Notes: generated by a model from the letters alone, not told the origin. A DNA stretch of 64,000 bases from Mesonia hippocampi (GCF_014197445.1 NZ_JACIFO010000004.1:178425-242424), one strand, 5' to 3'; positions 31,268 through 41,501 are shown, numbered from the stretch's first letter. A program made the numbers and translations.

Positions 31268-32455
31268 ATGAAAAATCTTCTTTCCGAAAGAATAAACAAG
31301 CTGCAAACCTCAGCTACCTTAGCTATGGCTGCTAAAGCTAGAGCGTTAAAAGCCGAAGGAAAAGACATTATTAGCTTAAGCTTGGGCGAGCCAGACTTTA
31401 ATACTCCCGATTTTATTAAAGAAGCCGCTATCCAGGCCATAAATGACAACTACACGAGTTACCCGCCCGTAGATGGTTATCCAGCACTAAAAGAAGCTAT
31501 TGCAGGAAAATTTAAACGAGACAACAACCTTACTTATAGTACCGCTCAAATAGTTGTTTCTACCGGAGCAAAACAAGCCTTAGCCAATGCCGCTTTAGTA
31601 TGTATTAACCCTGGAGACGAAGTTATTTTACCTTGTCCATACTGGGTAAGCTACAGAGACATTGTAAAGATAGCAGAAGGCGTACCTGTAGAAGTACAAA
31701 CCTCTATAGAAAATGATTTTAAAATAACCCCAGAGCAATTAGAAGCGGCCATCACACCAAAAACAAAGATGCTATGGTACAGTTCGCCATGTAACCCTAG
31801 TGGCTCTATTTACAGTAAAGAAGAACTAAGAGCCTTAGCAGATGTACTGCAAAAACACCCCGATATTATCGTAGTGAGCGATGAAATTTACGAGCACATT
31901 AATTTTGTAGGCGGTCATGTTTCTATGGCTCAATTTGAGGATATGTATAACCGCACCATCACTGTAAACGGAGTATCCAAAGCTTTTGCTATGACAGGCT
32001 GGAGAATTGGTTACATTGGCGCTCCAGAAGCTATTGCTAAAGCTTGTACTAAAATGCAAGGACAAATTACCAGTGGAGCAAATTCTATTGCACAACAAGC
32101 AACCATTGCAGCTGTTAGTGCGCCTGTAAGTAAAATTAAATACATGGTAGATGAATTTAAAGAACGAAGAACACTTATTCTTAACCTTTTAAACAGCATT
32201 GAAGGCTTTAACTGCAACAACCCAGAAGGTGCTTTTTATGTATTCCCTAACGTTGCTGCCTTATTCGGAAAAACGTTTAACGGAAAAACCATTCAGAACG
32301 CTTCAGACCTATCTATGTATTTACTAGAGGAAGCCAATGTTGCTACAGTAACAGGAGAAGCCTTCGGAAATCCAGATTGTATTAGGTTATCCTACGCTGC
32401 CAGTAAAGAAGAAATCACAACAGCCATTAACAGAATAAAGAAAGCCTTAAGCTAA
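31268..32455 (+). CDS. Class I/II aspartate-type aminotransferase
   Basis: A 395-residue PLP enzyme. The frame is open to 31178, but MKNLLSERINKLQTSATLAM at 31268 is the normal start. Motifs are SLSLGEPDFNTPDF, STGAKQALANAA, PYWVSYRDIV, SSPCNPSGSIYSKEEL, VSDEIYEHI and the PLP lysine in VNGVSKAFAMTGWRIGYIG, with terminal RLSYAAS. It belongs to the Igamma aspartate/prephenate aminotransferase group; the gene symbol aspC is often used but the substrate is not proved here. Confidence 0.95.
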   Translation: MKNLLSERINKLQTSATLAMAAKARALKAEGKDIISLSLGEPDFNTPDFIKEAAIQAINDNYTSYPPVDGYPALKEAIAGKFKRDNNLTYSTAQIVVSTGAKQALANAALVCINPGDEVILPCPYWVSYRDIVKIAEGVPVEVQTSIENDFKITPEQLEAAITPKTKMLWYSSPCNPSGSIYSKEELRALADVLQKHPDIIVVSDEIYEHINFVGGHVSMAQFEDMYNRTITVNGVSKAFAMTGWRIGYIGAPEAIAKACTKMQGQITSGANSIAQQATIAAVSAPVSKIKYMVDEFKERRTLILNLLNSIEGFNCNNPEGAFYVFPNVAALFGKTFNGKTIQNASDLSMYLLEEANVATVTGEAFGNPDCIRLSYAASKEEITTAINRIKKALS

Positions 32456-32479
32456 AGGCTTCATGCTTTCACCTATAAA

Positions 32480-32513
32480 AAAATCCTGAAAGTTAATGTT
32501 TCAGGATTTTTTT
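32480..32513. terminator. Terminator between the aminotransferase and trkH
   Basis: AAATCCTGAAA / TTTCAGGATTT, an 11-bp stem around GTTAATG with a following T-tract, serving two convergent genes. Confidence 0.85.
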
Positions 32514-32524
32514 ATAGCATTATT

Positions 32525-34021
32525 CTACCTGTTACGCCAGAAAAAAGGTGTAAATATAATAAGTACAGTTAGCAGCTCTAGCCTTCCTGTTAACATTAAA
32601 AAAGCGCTCCACCATTTACCTGCATCGGGCAATACATCAAAATTATCTACTGGGCTCAACATCCCATAGGCTGGACCAATATTTCCTAAAGATGATGCTG
32701 CAGCACCTATAGCACTTTCAAAATCTAAACCTAGGTAAGCAAGAAAAACAGCACCGATTATAAACACCAAAAGGTACCATATAAAAAAACCTAAAATATT
32801 AAATACAATTTTCCCTTGAATAGCTTTTCCATTATAACGTACAGGAAGTACAGCATTAGGATGAAGCGTACGCTTAAACTCGGTTATCCCATTTCGTATC
32901 ATAATAATATGCCTAACAATTTTTACTCCTCCCGAGGTTGAACCTGCTGAGCCTCCTAAGAAGAAAAGCCCAAAAAAGAGCATACTCAAAAAGGGAGTCC
33001 ACATAGTGAAGTCTGCAGAAACAAATCCCGTAGTAGTAATAACCGATATCACTTGAAACAATGAATGCCTAAAAGCGCTTTCATACTCTCCCCACACCAT
33101 TGGATGATCTATGGATGACAAAGAAGGGTCGGCCTGAAAATAAATTATCACAGAAGAAATTAACGTAAGTCCTGCTATAAAAATAAAATACCATTTCAGC
33201 TCTTCATTGCGTAATACTTTTTGAATTTGCCCCTTGAAACTAAAATAACTCATTACAAAATTAGTTCCTGCCAAAAACATAAATACAATAATAATATACT
33301 GAATTACAGGATCGTCATTCCAATAAGCAACACTTGCATTTTTTGTAGAAAACCCACCTGTAGATAACGTACTTAAGGCATGGTTTAGTGCATCAAATAC
33401 ACTCATTCCTGCTACGCTTAATAGTATTGTTTCTGCAACGGTATAGCCTACATAAATAAGCCATAATCTTTTTGCGGTATCGGCTATTCTAGGTTTTAAT
33501 TTATCTGCACTTGGCCCAGGAGCTTCTGCTGCAAACAGCTGCATTCCTCCCACACCCAACAAGGGTAAGATGGCTACAGCAAGAACAATAATTCCCATCC
33601 CTCCTATCCAATGTGTTAAGCTTCGCCATAACAAAACCCCGTGAGGAAGAATTTCGATATCATTAAGAATAGTTGCACCTGTTGTGGTATAGCCCGACAT
33701 GGTTTCAAAAAAAGCATCGGTAACATTATCTATGCTTCCTGTAAAAAGATAGGGTAACATCCCGCTTAGTGTCATAAAAACCCAACCAAAAGTTACAATG
33801 ATATACCCTTCGCGTTGCTTTAATTCTTTTTTATGATTTTTGGTAGCAAACATTAATATTAACCCAACCAGCATAGTGGTAAAAGATGCTCCTGCCAACT
33901 CTACAATAGCCCCATCTTTATAAATGATACTCGCTATGCAGGCCAACAACATAAACCCTCCATTACAAAGCAGTAAAAGCCCCATAATATGGGTAATAAT
34001 TTTTAAATTAAGCTTAGGCAT
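32525..34021 (-). CDS. trkH: Potassium uptake protein TrkH, ion-translocating subunit
   Basis: A 498-residue membrane protein. The frame extends into trkA, but MPKLNLKIITHIMGLLLL at 34021 is the natural start. The four pore loops of the Trk/Ktr family are visible, for example TMSGYTTTGATIL (selectivity filter 1), ALSTLSTGGFSTKN, ISVITTTGFVSADF and AASSLGNIGPAYGML, as is 'GGSAGSTSGGVKIVRHIIM'. With TrkA it makes a potassium transporter gated by nucleotides. It follows trkA by 2 nt. Confidence 0.97.
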   Translation of the reverse strand: MPKLNLKIITHIMGLLLLCNGGFMLLACIASIIYKDGAIVELAGASFTTMLVGLILMFATKNHKKELKQREGYIIVTFGWVFMTLSGMLPYLFTGSIDNVTDAFFETMSGYTTTGATILNDIEILPHGVLLWRSLTHWIGGMGIIVLAVAILPLLGVGGMQLFAAEAPGPSADKLKPRIADTAKRLWLIYVGYTVAETILLSVAGMSVFDALNHALSTLSTGGFSTKNASVAYWNDDPVIQYIIIVFMFLAGTNFVMSYFSFKGQIQKVLRNEELKWYFIFIAGLTLISSVIIYFQADPSLSSIDHPMVWGEYESAFRHSLFQVISVITTTGFVSADFTMWTPFLSMLFFGLFFLGGSAGSTSGGVKIVRHIIMIRNGITEFKRTLHPNAVLPVRYNGKAIQGKIVFNILGFFIWYLLVFIIGAVFLAYLGLDFESAIGAAASSLGNIGPAYGMLSPVDNFDVLPDAGKWWSAFLMLTGRLELLTVLIIFTPFFWRNR

Positions 34022-34023
34022 TT

Positions 34024-35370
34024 TTACAACAAATTTTCTACTTTCCGAATAGCTTGTGGCAAACAGCAAACTACAATCCTATCGTTTGGTTTTATGGTAA
34101 AATCTCCCATCGGGATAATTCCTTCTTTATTTCTAATAACTCCACCTACAATTGCATTTCGAGGCCACTTAATATCAGCTATGCGTTTATTACTAACTTT
34201 AGAGTCTTCTTTTACAATAAACTCTAACAGCTCCGCATTCATGTTGTTTAGTTTTGTCATCGCCACAACATCTCCTTTTCTTATATACCTAAAAATGGTA
34301 TTTGCGGCAAGAAGCTTTTTATTAATCAAGGTATTAATTCCTATAGAATGACTTAATTGAAAATAATCCATATTTTCTACCAGCGATATGGTTTTCATCA
34401 CTCCTTTAGATTTTGCCATCAGGCAAGTCATAATGTTAGTTTCAGAATTTCCAGTCACTGCGATAAACGCATCCATATCATAAATATTCTCTTCTTCTAG
34501 AACCTCTGCATCTCTTCCATCGCTATGTATTACTAATGTTTTAGGAAGTTCGTCTGCCAGCTCGAATGCTTTCTCTCGGTTAGATTCTATAAGCTTTACA
34601 TTAAATTTTGCATCGCAAAGGCTCTTGGCGGTTCTTCTTCCTATTTTACTCCCTCCAAGAATCATGATGTTTTTAATTTCGTGCTTAGTTTTTCCCGTAA
34701 GTTTATAGAGTTCATCTACACCGTCTTGTGTGGTAACAAAATATACTTGGTCTCCTTCTTTAAAAACTGTATTCCCTCTAGGAATAAGCGTGTATTGTGT
34801 TCCATAACGTTGCACGGCAATGGTTACAAATTTTAAATCTGGAAAAATATTTACAGCGCTGCTTATGGTCTCACCCACAAACGGAGCATTTTTTGCTAAT
34901 TTAAAACCAACCATTGTTAATGCCCCTTGATCGAACATAAAAGTATCGTTAAACGCAGATCTATTTAGTAATTCTTCTATCTCTTTAGCTGCCAAAGATT
35001 CTGGCGAGATAAGTTCGTCTATTCCAAAACGTTTAAAACCTAGTTTACTTTTACGCTCTATAAACTCTTCGTTAGAAATTCTAGCAATTGTTCGCTTAGC
35101 GCCCAGTTGTTTTGCGAGTACACAGATGGTAATATTTGTGGTTTCGCTAGACGTTACACTAATCACCAAATCAGCTTCATCTACTTGGGCCTCTGTTAAT
35201 ATTTTTATTGAGGTAGCATCGCCCTTAATTGTAATAATATCTAAATGACTATCGGCATGCTGCAAGTTGTTTTGCTCATTGTCTATCAATGTTATATTCT
35301 GCGATTCATACGAAAGTAATTTTGCCAAATGAAAGCCTACTTCCCCTGCCCCAGCAATAATAATTTTCAT
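34024..35370 (-). CDS. trkA: Trk system regulatory NAD-binding subunit TrkA
   Basis: A 448-residue cytoplasmic gating subunit with two RCK repeats. Each has an N-terminal Rossmann fold (MKIIIAGAGEVGFHLAKLLS; later IKNIMILGGSKIGRRTAKSL) and a C-terminal RCK_C subdomain (GALTMVGFKLAKNAPFVGETI and ELLEFIVKEDSKVSNKRI). It is upstream of trkH in the same transcript and is divergent to ubiE. Confidence 0.97.
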   Translation of the reverse strand: MKIIIAGAGEVGFHLAKLLSYESQNITLIDNEQNNLQHADSHLDIITIKGDATSIKILTEAQVDEADLVISVTSSETTNITICVLAKQLGAKRTIARISNEEFIERKSKLGFKRFGIDELISPESLAAKEIEELLNRSAFNDTFMFDQGALTMVGFKLAKNAPFVGETISSAVNIFPDLKFVTIAVQRYGTQYTLIPRGNTVFKEGDQVYFVTTQDGVDELYKLTGKTKHEIKNIMILGGSKIGRRTAKSLCDAKFNVKLIESNREKAFELADELPKTLVIHSDGRDAEVLEEENIYDMDAFIAVTGNSETNIMTCLMAKSKGVMKTISLVENMDYFQLSHSIGINTLINKKLLAANTIFRYIRKGDVVAMTKLNNMNAELLEFIVKEDSKVSNKRIADIKWPRNAIVGGVIRNKEGIIPMGDFTIKPNDRIVVCCLPQAIRKVENLL

Positions 35371-35544
35371 AACCTAATTGTGAATTTTATAGATTAAAAC
35401 AGACGAAAAACATATTAAAAATCAGTTTCTTAAATAAAATTTACGTTTTTCGGAAAGCAAATATACTTCTATTTTTCTTCTAAAAGAACAAATAGCTAGT
35501 TTACAATTTTTTATCACATTGATATTATTCTATTATAGATAACG

Positions 35545-35552
35545 TATCTTTG
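35545..35552 (+). promoter_or_regulatory. -7 element of ubiE
   Basis: TATCTTTG, full match to TAnnTTTG, 16 nt before the ATG at 35568. It shows that the longer frame beginning at 35550 would start inside the promoter, so ATG 35568 is the real start. Confidence 0.65.
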
Positions 35553-35567
35553 CAAAAATTTTTCGCA

Positions 35568-36299
35568 ATGACCAAAAAGCTCACGCCTTATAAAGATTCT
35601 AAGCTCACCAAAAAAAAACAGGTTGAACAAATGTTTGATACCATCTCGGAAGATTACGATGGCTTAAACCGCGTTATTTCTTTTGGTATAGATACTTCTT
35701 GGCGAAAAAAAGTAATTAAACTTGTAAGTTCTACAACACCAAAAACCGCTTTAGATATTGCTACAGGCACTGGAGATCTAGCTATCAGCATGGCAGAAGC
35801 GGGTATCCCTAGCGTTACGGGGTTAGATTTATCGGAAGGAATGCTTAGTATTGGACGAAAAAAAATAGCGCAAAAAAACCTAACCGATAAAATAGAAATG
35901 GTTCAAGGTGATTCTGAAGCACTTCCCTTTAGTGACAATAGTTTTGATGCGATAACAGTAGCTTTTGGAATAAGAAATTTTGAAACCTTAGAAAACGGTT
36001 TAGCAGAAATTTTACGGGTATTAAAACCTGGGGGGATTTTTGTGATTTTAGAAACCTCGGTTCCCACAAAAACACCTTACAAACAAGGCTACAAGCTCTA
36101 CACAAAATATATTTTACCTTCTATTGGGCGCATCTTCTCTAAAGACAAAGTAGCCTACCAATACTTAAGCGATAGTGCGGCTATTTTTCCTTACGGGAAA
36201 AAACTCAACAATATTTTACAAAAAATTGGGTTTACAAATGTAGAACACAAACCACAAACTTTGGGCGTTGCTACCATTTATAGTGCTTCCAAAGCCTAA
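35568..36299 (+). CDS. ubiE: Demethylmenaquinone methyltransferase
   Basis: A 243-residue SAM-dependent C-methyltransferase, last step of menaquinone synthesis (also named menG). Motifs are QVEQMFDTISEDYDGLNRVISFGID (family N-terminus), ALDIATGTGDLAISMAEAG (SAM loop), VTGLDLSEGMLSIG, GDSEALPFSDNSFDAITVAFGIRNF, RVLKPGGIFVILE and the closing HKPQTLGVATIYSA. Menaquinone is the likely acceptor for NQR. It is followed 14 nt later by porT. Confidence 0.97.
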   Translation: MTKKLTPYKDSKLTKKKQVEQMFDTISEDYDGLNRVISFGIDTSWRKKVIKLVSSTTPKTALDIATGTGDLAISMAEAGIPSVTGLDLSEGMLSIGRKKIAQKNLTDKIEMVQGDSEALPFSDNSFDAITVAFGIRNFETLENGLAEILRVLKPGGIFVILETSVPTKTPYKQGYKLYTKYILPSIGRIFSKDKVAYQYLSDSAAIFPYGKKLNNILQKIGFTNVEHKPQTLGVATIYSASKA

Positions 36300-36313
36300 A
36301 AAATATATTTTTT

Positions 36314-37021
36314 ATGTTTAAGAAAAAACATGTTTTTATTCTGTTATGCCTATTTTTAGGCTTACAACATATACAAGCTCAAGGCTTTTTTAGAAGAGGA
36401 AACAACATAAAAAATCTTGAAAATTTCGATAAAAACCGTTGGTCTTGGGGGTACTTTTTAGGTTTTAATGCCTACGATTTTAAATTTGATTATAAAGAAC
36501 ACCCTACGCAAGACATTATTATTGACAAAACAACAGGTTTTAATGTAGGGCTTATAGGTAATTTAAGGCTTAATGATTATATGGATTTACGCCTGGAGCC
36601 TGGGGTAATGTTTACCCAACGAAATTTTATGTATCCTGAAATCCCCGAAGACAACCTACGCGAGGTAAAATCTACCTATATACATATCCCGCTGCTTATG
36701 AAGTTTTCTACAAAGCGCCTTAATAATTTTAAGCCGTTTGTGGTAGGAGGCGTATCTACTTCTATAAACCTTTCGAGCAACGAAAATAATCCCGACGATA
36801 ATAGTGTTGGTGAATTTAGAATGAACACCAATACCTATTATTATGAAATTGGTTTTGGTATAGACTTTTACCTTTACTTCTTTAAATTCACGCCATCTAT
36901 TCGAGGAGTTTTTGCTATTAATGATGAACTTAAAAGAGACCTAGACCCTAACAGCCCTTATACAGGAAACATCAACAGCATGGAGAGTAGAGCAATTTTT
37001 ATAAACTTTACTTTTCAGTAA
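36314..37021 (+). CDS. porT: Type IX secretion outer-membrane barrel protein PorT
   Basis: A 235-residue exported beta-barrel protein with a Sec signal (VFILLCLFLGLQHIQAQ). After NLENFDKNRWSWGYFLGFN there is a series of amphipathic strands (RLNDYMDLRLEPGVMF, STYIHIPLLMKFS, PFVVGGVSTSINL) and a C-terminal aromatic residue (FINFTFQ), as in PorT/SprT of Porphyromonas and Flavobacterium. It is needed for T9SS function in those species. The order ubiE-porT is common in the phylum. It is convergent with the RNA methyltransferase gene (2-nt gap). Confidence 0.9.
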   Translation: MFKKKHVFILLCLFLGLQHIQAQGFFRRGNNIKNLENFDKNRWSWGYFLGFNAYDFKFDYKEHPTQDIIIDKTTGFNVGLIGNLRLNDYMDLRLEPGVMFTQRNFMYPEIPEDNLREVKSTYIHIPLLMKFSTKRLNNFKPFVVGGVSTSINLSSNENNPDDNSVGEFRMNTNTYYYEIGFGIDFYLYFFKFTPSIRGVFAINDELKRDLDPNSPYTGNINSMESRAIFINFTFQ

Positions 37022-37023
37022 AA

Positions 37024-37749
37024 TTAAGCACGCTTAAATTCGCTTAACAAAATTGCAGCAGCAGTGGCTACATTAAGACTCTCGGTAGCACCATTAGCAC
37101 CAAATTGCGGAATACTTAACCTATGAGTAACCATACGCGCAACATCATCTCTAATCCCGTTAGCTTCGTTCCCCATAATTAAAATACCCTCACTAGGCAG
37201 GTTTTGCTGATAAACATTTTCTCCTTCCATAAAAGTACCAAAAACAGGAAGTGCCGTTTGCTCTATGGCTTCTGGTAAACTTCTGTAGTGTATATTTACC
37301 CGTGTTAACGAACCCATACTCGCCTGCACCACTTTAGGGTTATAACAATCTACCGTATCGGGCGAGCAAAGCAAATGCTCTATACCAAACCAATCACAAA
37401 GCCTTATAATGGTTCCTAAATTACCTGGGTCTCGAACCCCATCTAAAGCCACAACCACTCCTGATAGGTTTACTTTTTTTACTGGTGGAATTTTCACTAA
37501 CGCCAAGGCCGTTTGTGGCGTAGTAAGCTTAGATATTTTTTTTAACTCCTTTTCAGTTACCAAATGTAAATTTGTAGGCTTTAGCAAAGAAAAAACATCT
37601 GTTTTACTAAAAATATCGGTAACTTCGTACGAAGAAGCTAAGATTTCTTTAATAACTTTTATCCCTTCCGCAATAAACAATCCGTGTTTTTGACGGTACT
37701 TTTTTTGCGACAAGCTGTTTATTAACTTAATTTGAGTTTTACTAATCAT
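37024..37749 (-). CDS. TrmH/SpoU-family RNA 2'-O-methyltransferase
   Basis: A 241-residue SPOUT methyltransferase. An N-terminal RNA-binding segment (INSLSQKKYRQKHGLFIAEG) precedes the trefoil-knot catalytic domain with DGVRDPGNLGTIIRLCDWFG (motif 1), LIMGNEANGIRDDV (motif 2) and ATESLNVATAAAILLSEF (motif 3). The substrate is rRNA or tRNA, probably 23S rRNA; not determined. It is divergent to tamL, 36 bp away. Confidence 0.93.
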   Translation of the reverse strand: MISKTQIKLINSLSQKKYRQKHGLFIAEGIKVIKEILASSYEVTDIFSKTDVFSLLKPTNLHLVTEKELKKISKLTTPQTALALVKIPPVKKVNLSGVVVALDGVRDPGNLGTIIRLCDWFGIEHLLCSPDTVDCYNPKVVQASMGSLTRVNIHYRSLPEAIEQTALPVFGTFMEGENVYQQNLPSEGILIMGNEANGIRDDVARMVTHRLSIPQFGANGATESLNVATAAAILLSEFKRA

Positions 37750-37785
37750 AAAATGATGTATTTTTGAACTCTAAAATGTGACTAT

Positions 37786-40329
37786 TTGAAGATTTCTATC
37801 GCAAAAATATCATTAATTATTTTACTTATCAGCATAAGTGCATGTAATAGTGTAAAAAGAGTACCTAATCAAGAACATCTGCTTACCGATAATTATATTT
37901 ATGTTAATGATAAACTTATAAAAAATCAAAAGGCATACGCAGAAATATACCAACAGCCAAATGTAGAACTCCCCTTTGTAGGTATCCCGTTGCGCTTACA
38001 TATTTATAACCTAGCCAAAGTAAAACCCGATTCTGCTTTTTATAAATGGATACATAAAAAACCCAAACGCAAAGAGCGTTTAGTAAATTTTCTTTCTGAA
38101 AAGCAAGCAGGTAATCTTGCCGAAGGCTATATCAATTTTAATAATTTCCTAAAAAACACAGGGCAAGCACCCACTATTGTAAACGAAGAACTTACAGAAA
38201 AATCTGAAGAGCGCCTTAAAGCATGGTTTTGGAATCATGGCTGGTTTAACGTAGAAGCAAAACACGAAATAACCAGAAAAAACAATAAACGTGCTCATGT
38301 TACCTACCGAATAACCCCTAACAAACCTTATATTTTAGATAGCCTATCTACCAGTATTAGCGCAAAAGATGCCGACTCGTTATACCTTAACATTAAAAAT
38401 GAAAGCCCCATAAAATCTGGCGAAAAATTTAACACCACAAATTTCAAAGACGAGCGCGAGCGCATAACCACCTATTTTAGAAATAATGGCTTGTACCATT
38501 TTGACCAAGAATACATTACCTTTTATGCCGATACTATTGCAACAGACCATAAGGTAAATATAGATATGGTGATAACCAACCGAGAAGAAAAAAAAGAAGA
38601 TTCTGCTTACAAAGTACCTTTTAAAATACATAAAATTAGCGAAGTAAATGTTTTTACTGACTATAAAGGAAGTGCAGACCATACTGCCACAGATTCTACA
38701 CACTATGGAGGCTATAATTTTTTTAGTTTTGAGAAACTTGCATACAATCCTAAAGCCTTAAGCGACCTTATTTTTATAAAAAAAGGAAATACTTTTAGCG
38801 ATAAAGACAGAGCATTAACCTACAGCCGTATAAATGGGTTACGTGTTTTTAACTACCCAAATATCCAATACATACAAGATCCTAGAGACAGTACAAACAC
38901 ACAACTAATCACCAATATTTTTCTAACCCCAAAACCCAAATTTGGTATAGATTTTAATTTTGACCTCTCCCGAAGTAACATTCAAAATTTCGGAATTGGT
39001 TTTGGAGGTTCACTCTTAATACGAAACATTTTTGGCGGAGCTGAAGTTTTTGAAATCGCAGCACGAGGAAGTGTAGGTTCATCTAAAGAAGCTGCCGATA
39101 GTCAAGATAAATTCTTTAATATTTCCGAAGTGGGTGTCGATGCCAGCTTAAGCTTTCCGAAAATAGCCTTCCCACTAAATACAGACAACATTATTCCTAA
39201 ATACATGTATCCTTTTACCACATTAAAAACAGGAATAAGCACACAAAAAAACATAGGGCTAGACAAACATAACATCACTGGAGAATTCACCTATAAATGG
39301 AACCCCGACAAAGAGCGTACTTACCGATTAAAACTTATAGATGCCCAGTATGTTAGAAATCTAAACACCAGCAATTACTTTAATGTTTATACAAACTCCT
39401 ATAATCGTTTAAACGAAATTGCAGGCAACAACATCACTCAAATTGACCAAAATTACTTCAACTCCAAAGGAAATTTAAGCATTCCTGACGGGACTACCGC
39501 TTTTCTTAACGATTATAAACAAAATCAATACACATTAGAAAATACCGAAATAGAAGAAATTCGAGATATTATAGAACGTCAAGACCGGCTTACAGAAAAC
39601 AACTTTATCCTTGCCACGAGTTTTAATTACCTAAAAAATACGCAAGAAAACATCTACGATAAAGAATTCACTCAGTTTCGTTTTAAAATAGAAGGCGCTG
39701 GAAACCTCCTAAACCTTGCCAGTCCGCTTTTAAATTTATCTAAAGAAAATGATTCTTACAGCATTTTTAATGTACAATACTCACAATACATAAAAGGAGA
39801 GTTTGATTTGATAAAACACTGGGATTTTGGAAATAAAAACATTCTTGCCACAAGAATTTTTACAGGAATCGCCATCCCTTTAGGAAATGCCAACAGCATT
39901 CCTTTTGCCCGAAGTTTTTTTGCAGGAGGAGCCAATGACAATCGCGGATGGAAACCTTATAACATAGGTCCAGGAAGCAGCGGCGGACGTAACGAATTTA
40001 ATGAAGCTAACCTTAAAATAAGCCTTAATGCCGAATACAGGTTTAACCTTTTTGGCTCCTTAGACAGTGCTATTTTTATAGACGCAGGTAACATTTGGAA
40101 TGTTTTAGACAATGTAGAACACAAACCCTCTCGTTTTGAATCGGTTAAAGATTTAACCGAAATTGCTGTAAGTTCTGGTTTTGGCCTACGCTACGATTTT
40201 AGCTTTTTTGTAATACGATTAGACCTTGGCTTTAAGACCTACGACCCCGCATATGACGACCAAAAATGGTTTACCAAATACAATTTTCAGAACTCTGTAA
40301 TTAATTTCGGGATTAATTATCCTTTTTAA
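37786..40329 (+). CDS. tamL: BamA-family lipoprotein of the TAM system (TamL)
   Basis: An 847-residue outer-membrane protein with a lipoprotein signal ending at Cys20 (LIILLISISAC). The start is a TTG at 37786, since no ATG offers the same signal peptide. POTRA-like repeats lie at about 25-380, with 'HVTYRITPNKPYILDSL', 'ERITTYFRNNGLYHF' and 'INGLRVFNYPNIQYI'. The rest is a 16-strand barrel with the lid-lock type 'FAGGANDNRGWKPYNIGPG' and 'DAGNIWNV', ending FGINYPF. In the phylum TamL replaces TamA as partner of TamB. Function follows by homology. Confidence 0.9.
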   Translation: MKISIAKISLIILLISISACNSVKRVPNQEHLLTDNYIYVNDKLIKNQKAYAEIYQQPNVELPFVGIPLRLHIYNLAKVKPDSAFYKWIHKKPKRKERLVNFLSEKQAGNLAEGYINFNNFLKNTGQAPTIVNEELTEKSEERLKAWFWNHGWFNVEAKHEITRKNNKRAHVTYRITPNKPYILDSLSTSISAKDADSLYLNIKNESPIKSGEKFNTTNFKDERERITTYFRNNGLYHFDQEYITFYADTIATDHKVNIDMVITNREEKKEDSAYKVPFKIHKISEVNVFTDYKGSADHTATDSTHYGGYNFFSFEKLAYNPKALSDLIFIKKGNTFSDKDRALTYSRINGLRVFNYPNIQYIQDPRDSTNTQLITNIFLTPKPKFGIDFNFDLSRSNIQNFGIGFGGSLLIRNIFGGAEVFEIAARGSVGSSKEAADSQDKFFNISEVGVDASLSFPKIAFPLNTDNIIPKYMYPFTTLKTGISTQKNIGLDKHNITGEFTYKWNPDKERTYRLKLIDAQYVRNLNTSNYFNVYTNSYNRLNEIAGNNITQIDQNYFNSKGNLSIPDGTTAFLNDYKQNQYTLENTEIEEIRDIIERQDRLTENNFILATSFNYLKNTQENIYDKEFTQFRFKIEGAGNLLNLASPLLNLSKENDSYSIFNVQYSQYIKGEFDLIKHWDFGNKNILATRIFTGIAIPLGNANSIPFARSFFAGGANDNRGWKPYNIGPGSSGGRNEFNEANLKISLNAEYRFNLFGSLDSAIFIDAGNIWNVLDNVEHKPSRFESVKDLTEIAVSSGFGLRYDFSFFVIRLDLGFKTYDPAYDDQKWFTKYNFQNSVINFGINYPF

Positions 40330-40356
40330 TCACATCTATTTTCACATATATTTTCT

Positions 40357-40364
40357 TAATTTTG
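40357..40364 (+). promoter_or_regulatory. -7 element of fbaA
   Basis: TAATTTTG fits TAnnTTTG and lies 34 nt before the fbaA ATG, leaving a plausible leader. Confidence 0.5.
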
Positions 40365-40398
40365 TAAACTTAAAAATCAATAAAACACCTCTTATACT

Positions 40399-41466
40399 AT
40401 GAGTCATAACATAAAACCAGGAGTTGCCACCGGAAAAGAAGTCCAAGCGATTTTTGCACATGCAAAAAAACACAAGTACGCATTACCTGCGGTTAATGTA
40501 GTTGGCTCTAACTCTATCAATGCCGTTTTAGAAACAGCTGCAACTGTAAATGCACCAGTAATCATTCAATTTTCAAACGGCGGAGCTATTTTCAATGCAG
40601 GAAAAGGACTTAGTAACGAAAACCAAAAAGCAGCAATTCTAGGAGCAGTTACAGGAGCTAAACACGTACACGATTTAGCCGAAGCATACGGCGTTACTGT
40701 AATTTTACACACAGACCATTGCGCAAAAAAATTACTCCCTTGGATAGATGGCCTTTTAGACGAAGGAGAGAAATTCTATAAACAACACGGGAAACCCCTA
40801 TTCAGTTCTCACATGATTGATTTAAGTGAAGAACCTATTGAAGAAAACATCGAAATCTGTAAAGAGTACCTTGGCAGAATGGAGAAAATGGGAATGACCT
40901 TAGAAATAGAATTAGGAATTACCGGAGGAGAAGAAGACGGCGTAGACAATACCGATGTTGATGTATCTAAACTCTATACACAACCAGAAGAAGTAGCTTA
41001 TGCGTATGAAGAATTAAGCAAAATTAGCGAGAAATTTACCATCGCAGCCGCTTTTGGAAATGTACACGGTGTATACAAACCTGGAAACGTAAAACTTACA
41101 CCTAAAATTCTTAAAAACTCACAAGAATTTATTTCTAAAAAATACAACGTAGAACACAACCACATAGATTTTGTATTTCATGGTGGTAGCGGCTCTTCTG
41201 TCGAAGAAATAAGAGAAGCTATAGATTATGGCGTTATTAAAATGAACATAGATACCGACCAACAATATGCTTTTAATGAAGGTGTAAGAGATTACATAAC
41301 CAAATATAAAGACTACCTTTCTAGCCAAATAGGAAACCCTGAAGGAGATGAACTTCCTAATAAAAAATATTACGATCCTAGAAAATGGCTTCGCGAAGGT
41401 GAACTAACTTTTATCAATCGATTAAAAAAGGCTTTTGAAGACCTTAACAATATAAACACATTGTAA
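40399..41466 (+). CDS. fbaA: Class II fructose-bisphosphate aldolase
   Basis: A 355-residue zinc aldolase of glycolysis. HTDHCAKKLLPW holds the catalytic Asp106 and zinc ligand His107. GEEDGVDN, AAAFGNVHGVYKPG (zinc His) and FVFHGGSGSS (zinc His, phosphate site) follow, with 'GVIKMNIDTDQQYAFNEGV'. Length and order match the FbaA type A group of E. coli. It precedes accD by 35 nt, perhaps in one transcript. Confidence 0.98.
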   Translation: MSHNIKPGVATGKEVQAIFAHAKKHKYALPAVNVVGSNSINAVLETAATVNAPVIIQFSNGGAIFNAGKGLSNENQKAAILGAVTGAKHVHDLAEAYGVTVILHTDHCAKKLLPWIDGLLDEGEKFYKQHGKPLFSSHMIDLSEEPIEENIEICKEYLGRMEKMGMTLEIELGITGGEEDGVDNTDVDVSKLYTQPEEVAYAYEELSKISEKFTIAAAFGNVHGVYKPGNVKLTPKILKNSQEFISKKYNVEHNHIDFVFHGGSGSSVEEIREAIDYGVIKMNIDTDQQYAFNEGVRDYITKYKDYLSSQIGNPEGDELPNKKYYDPRKWLREGELTFINRLKKAFEDLNNINTL

Positions 41467-41501
41467 GGTAAAAACCCTATTATTAACCTAAAGCAAAAAA
41501 T

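Noticed and set aside
38380..38703. Long antisense frame inside tamL
   Set aside because: Low-complexity, Phe/Ile-rich translation typical of a shadow of an AT-rich gene; no start signal or homology pattern.
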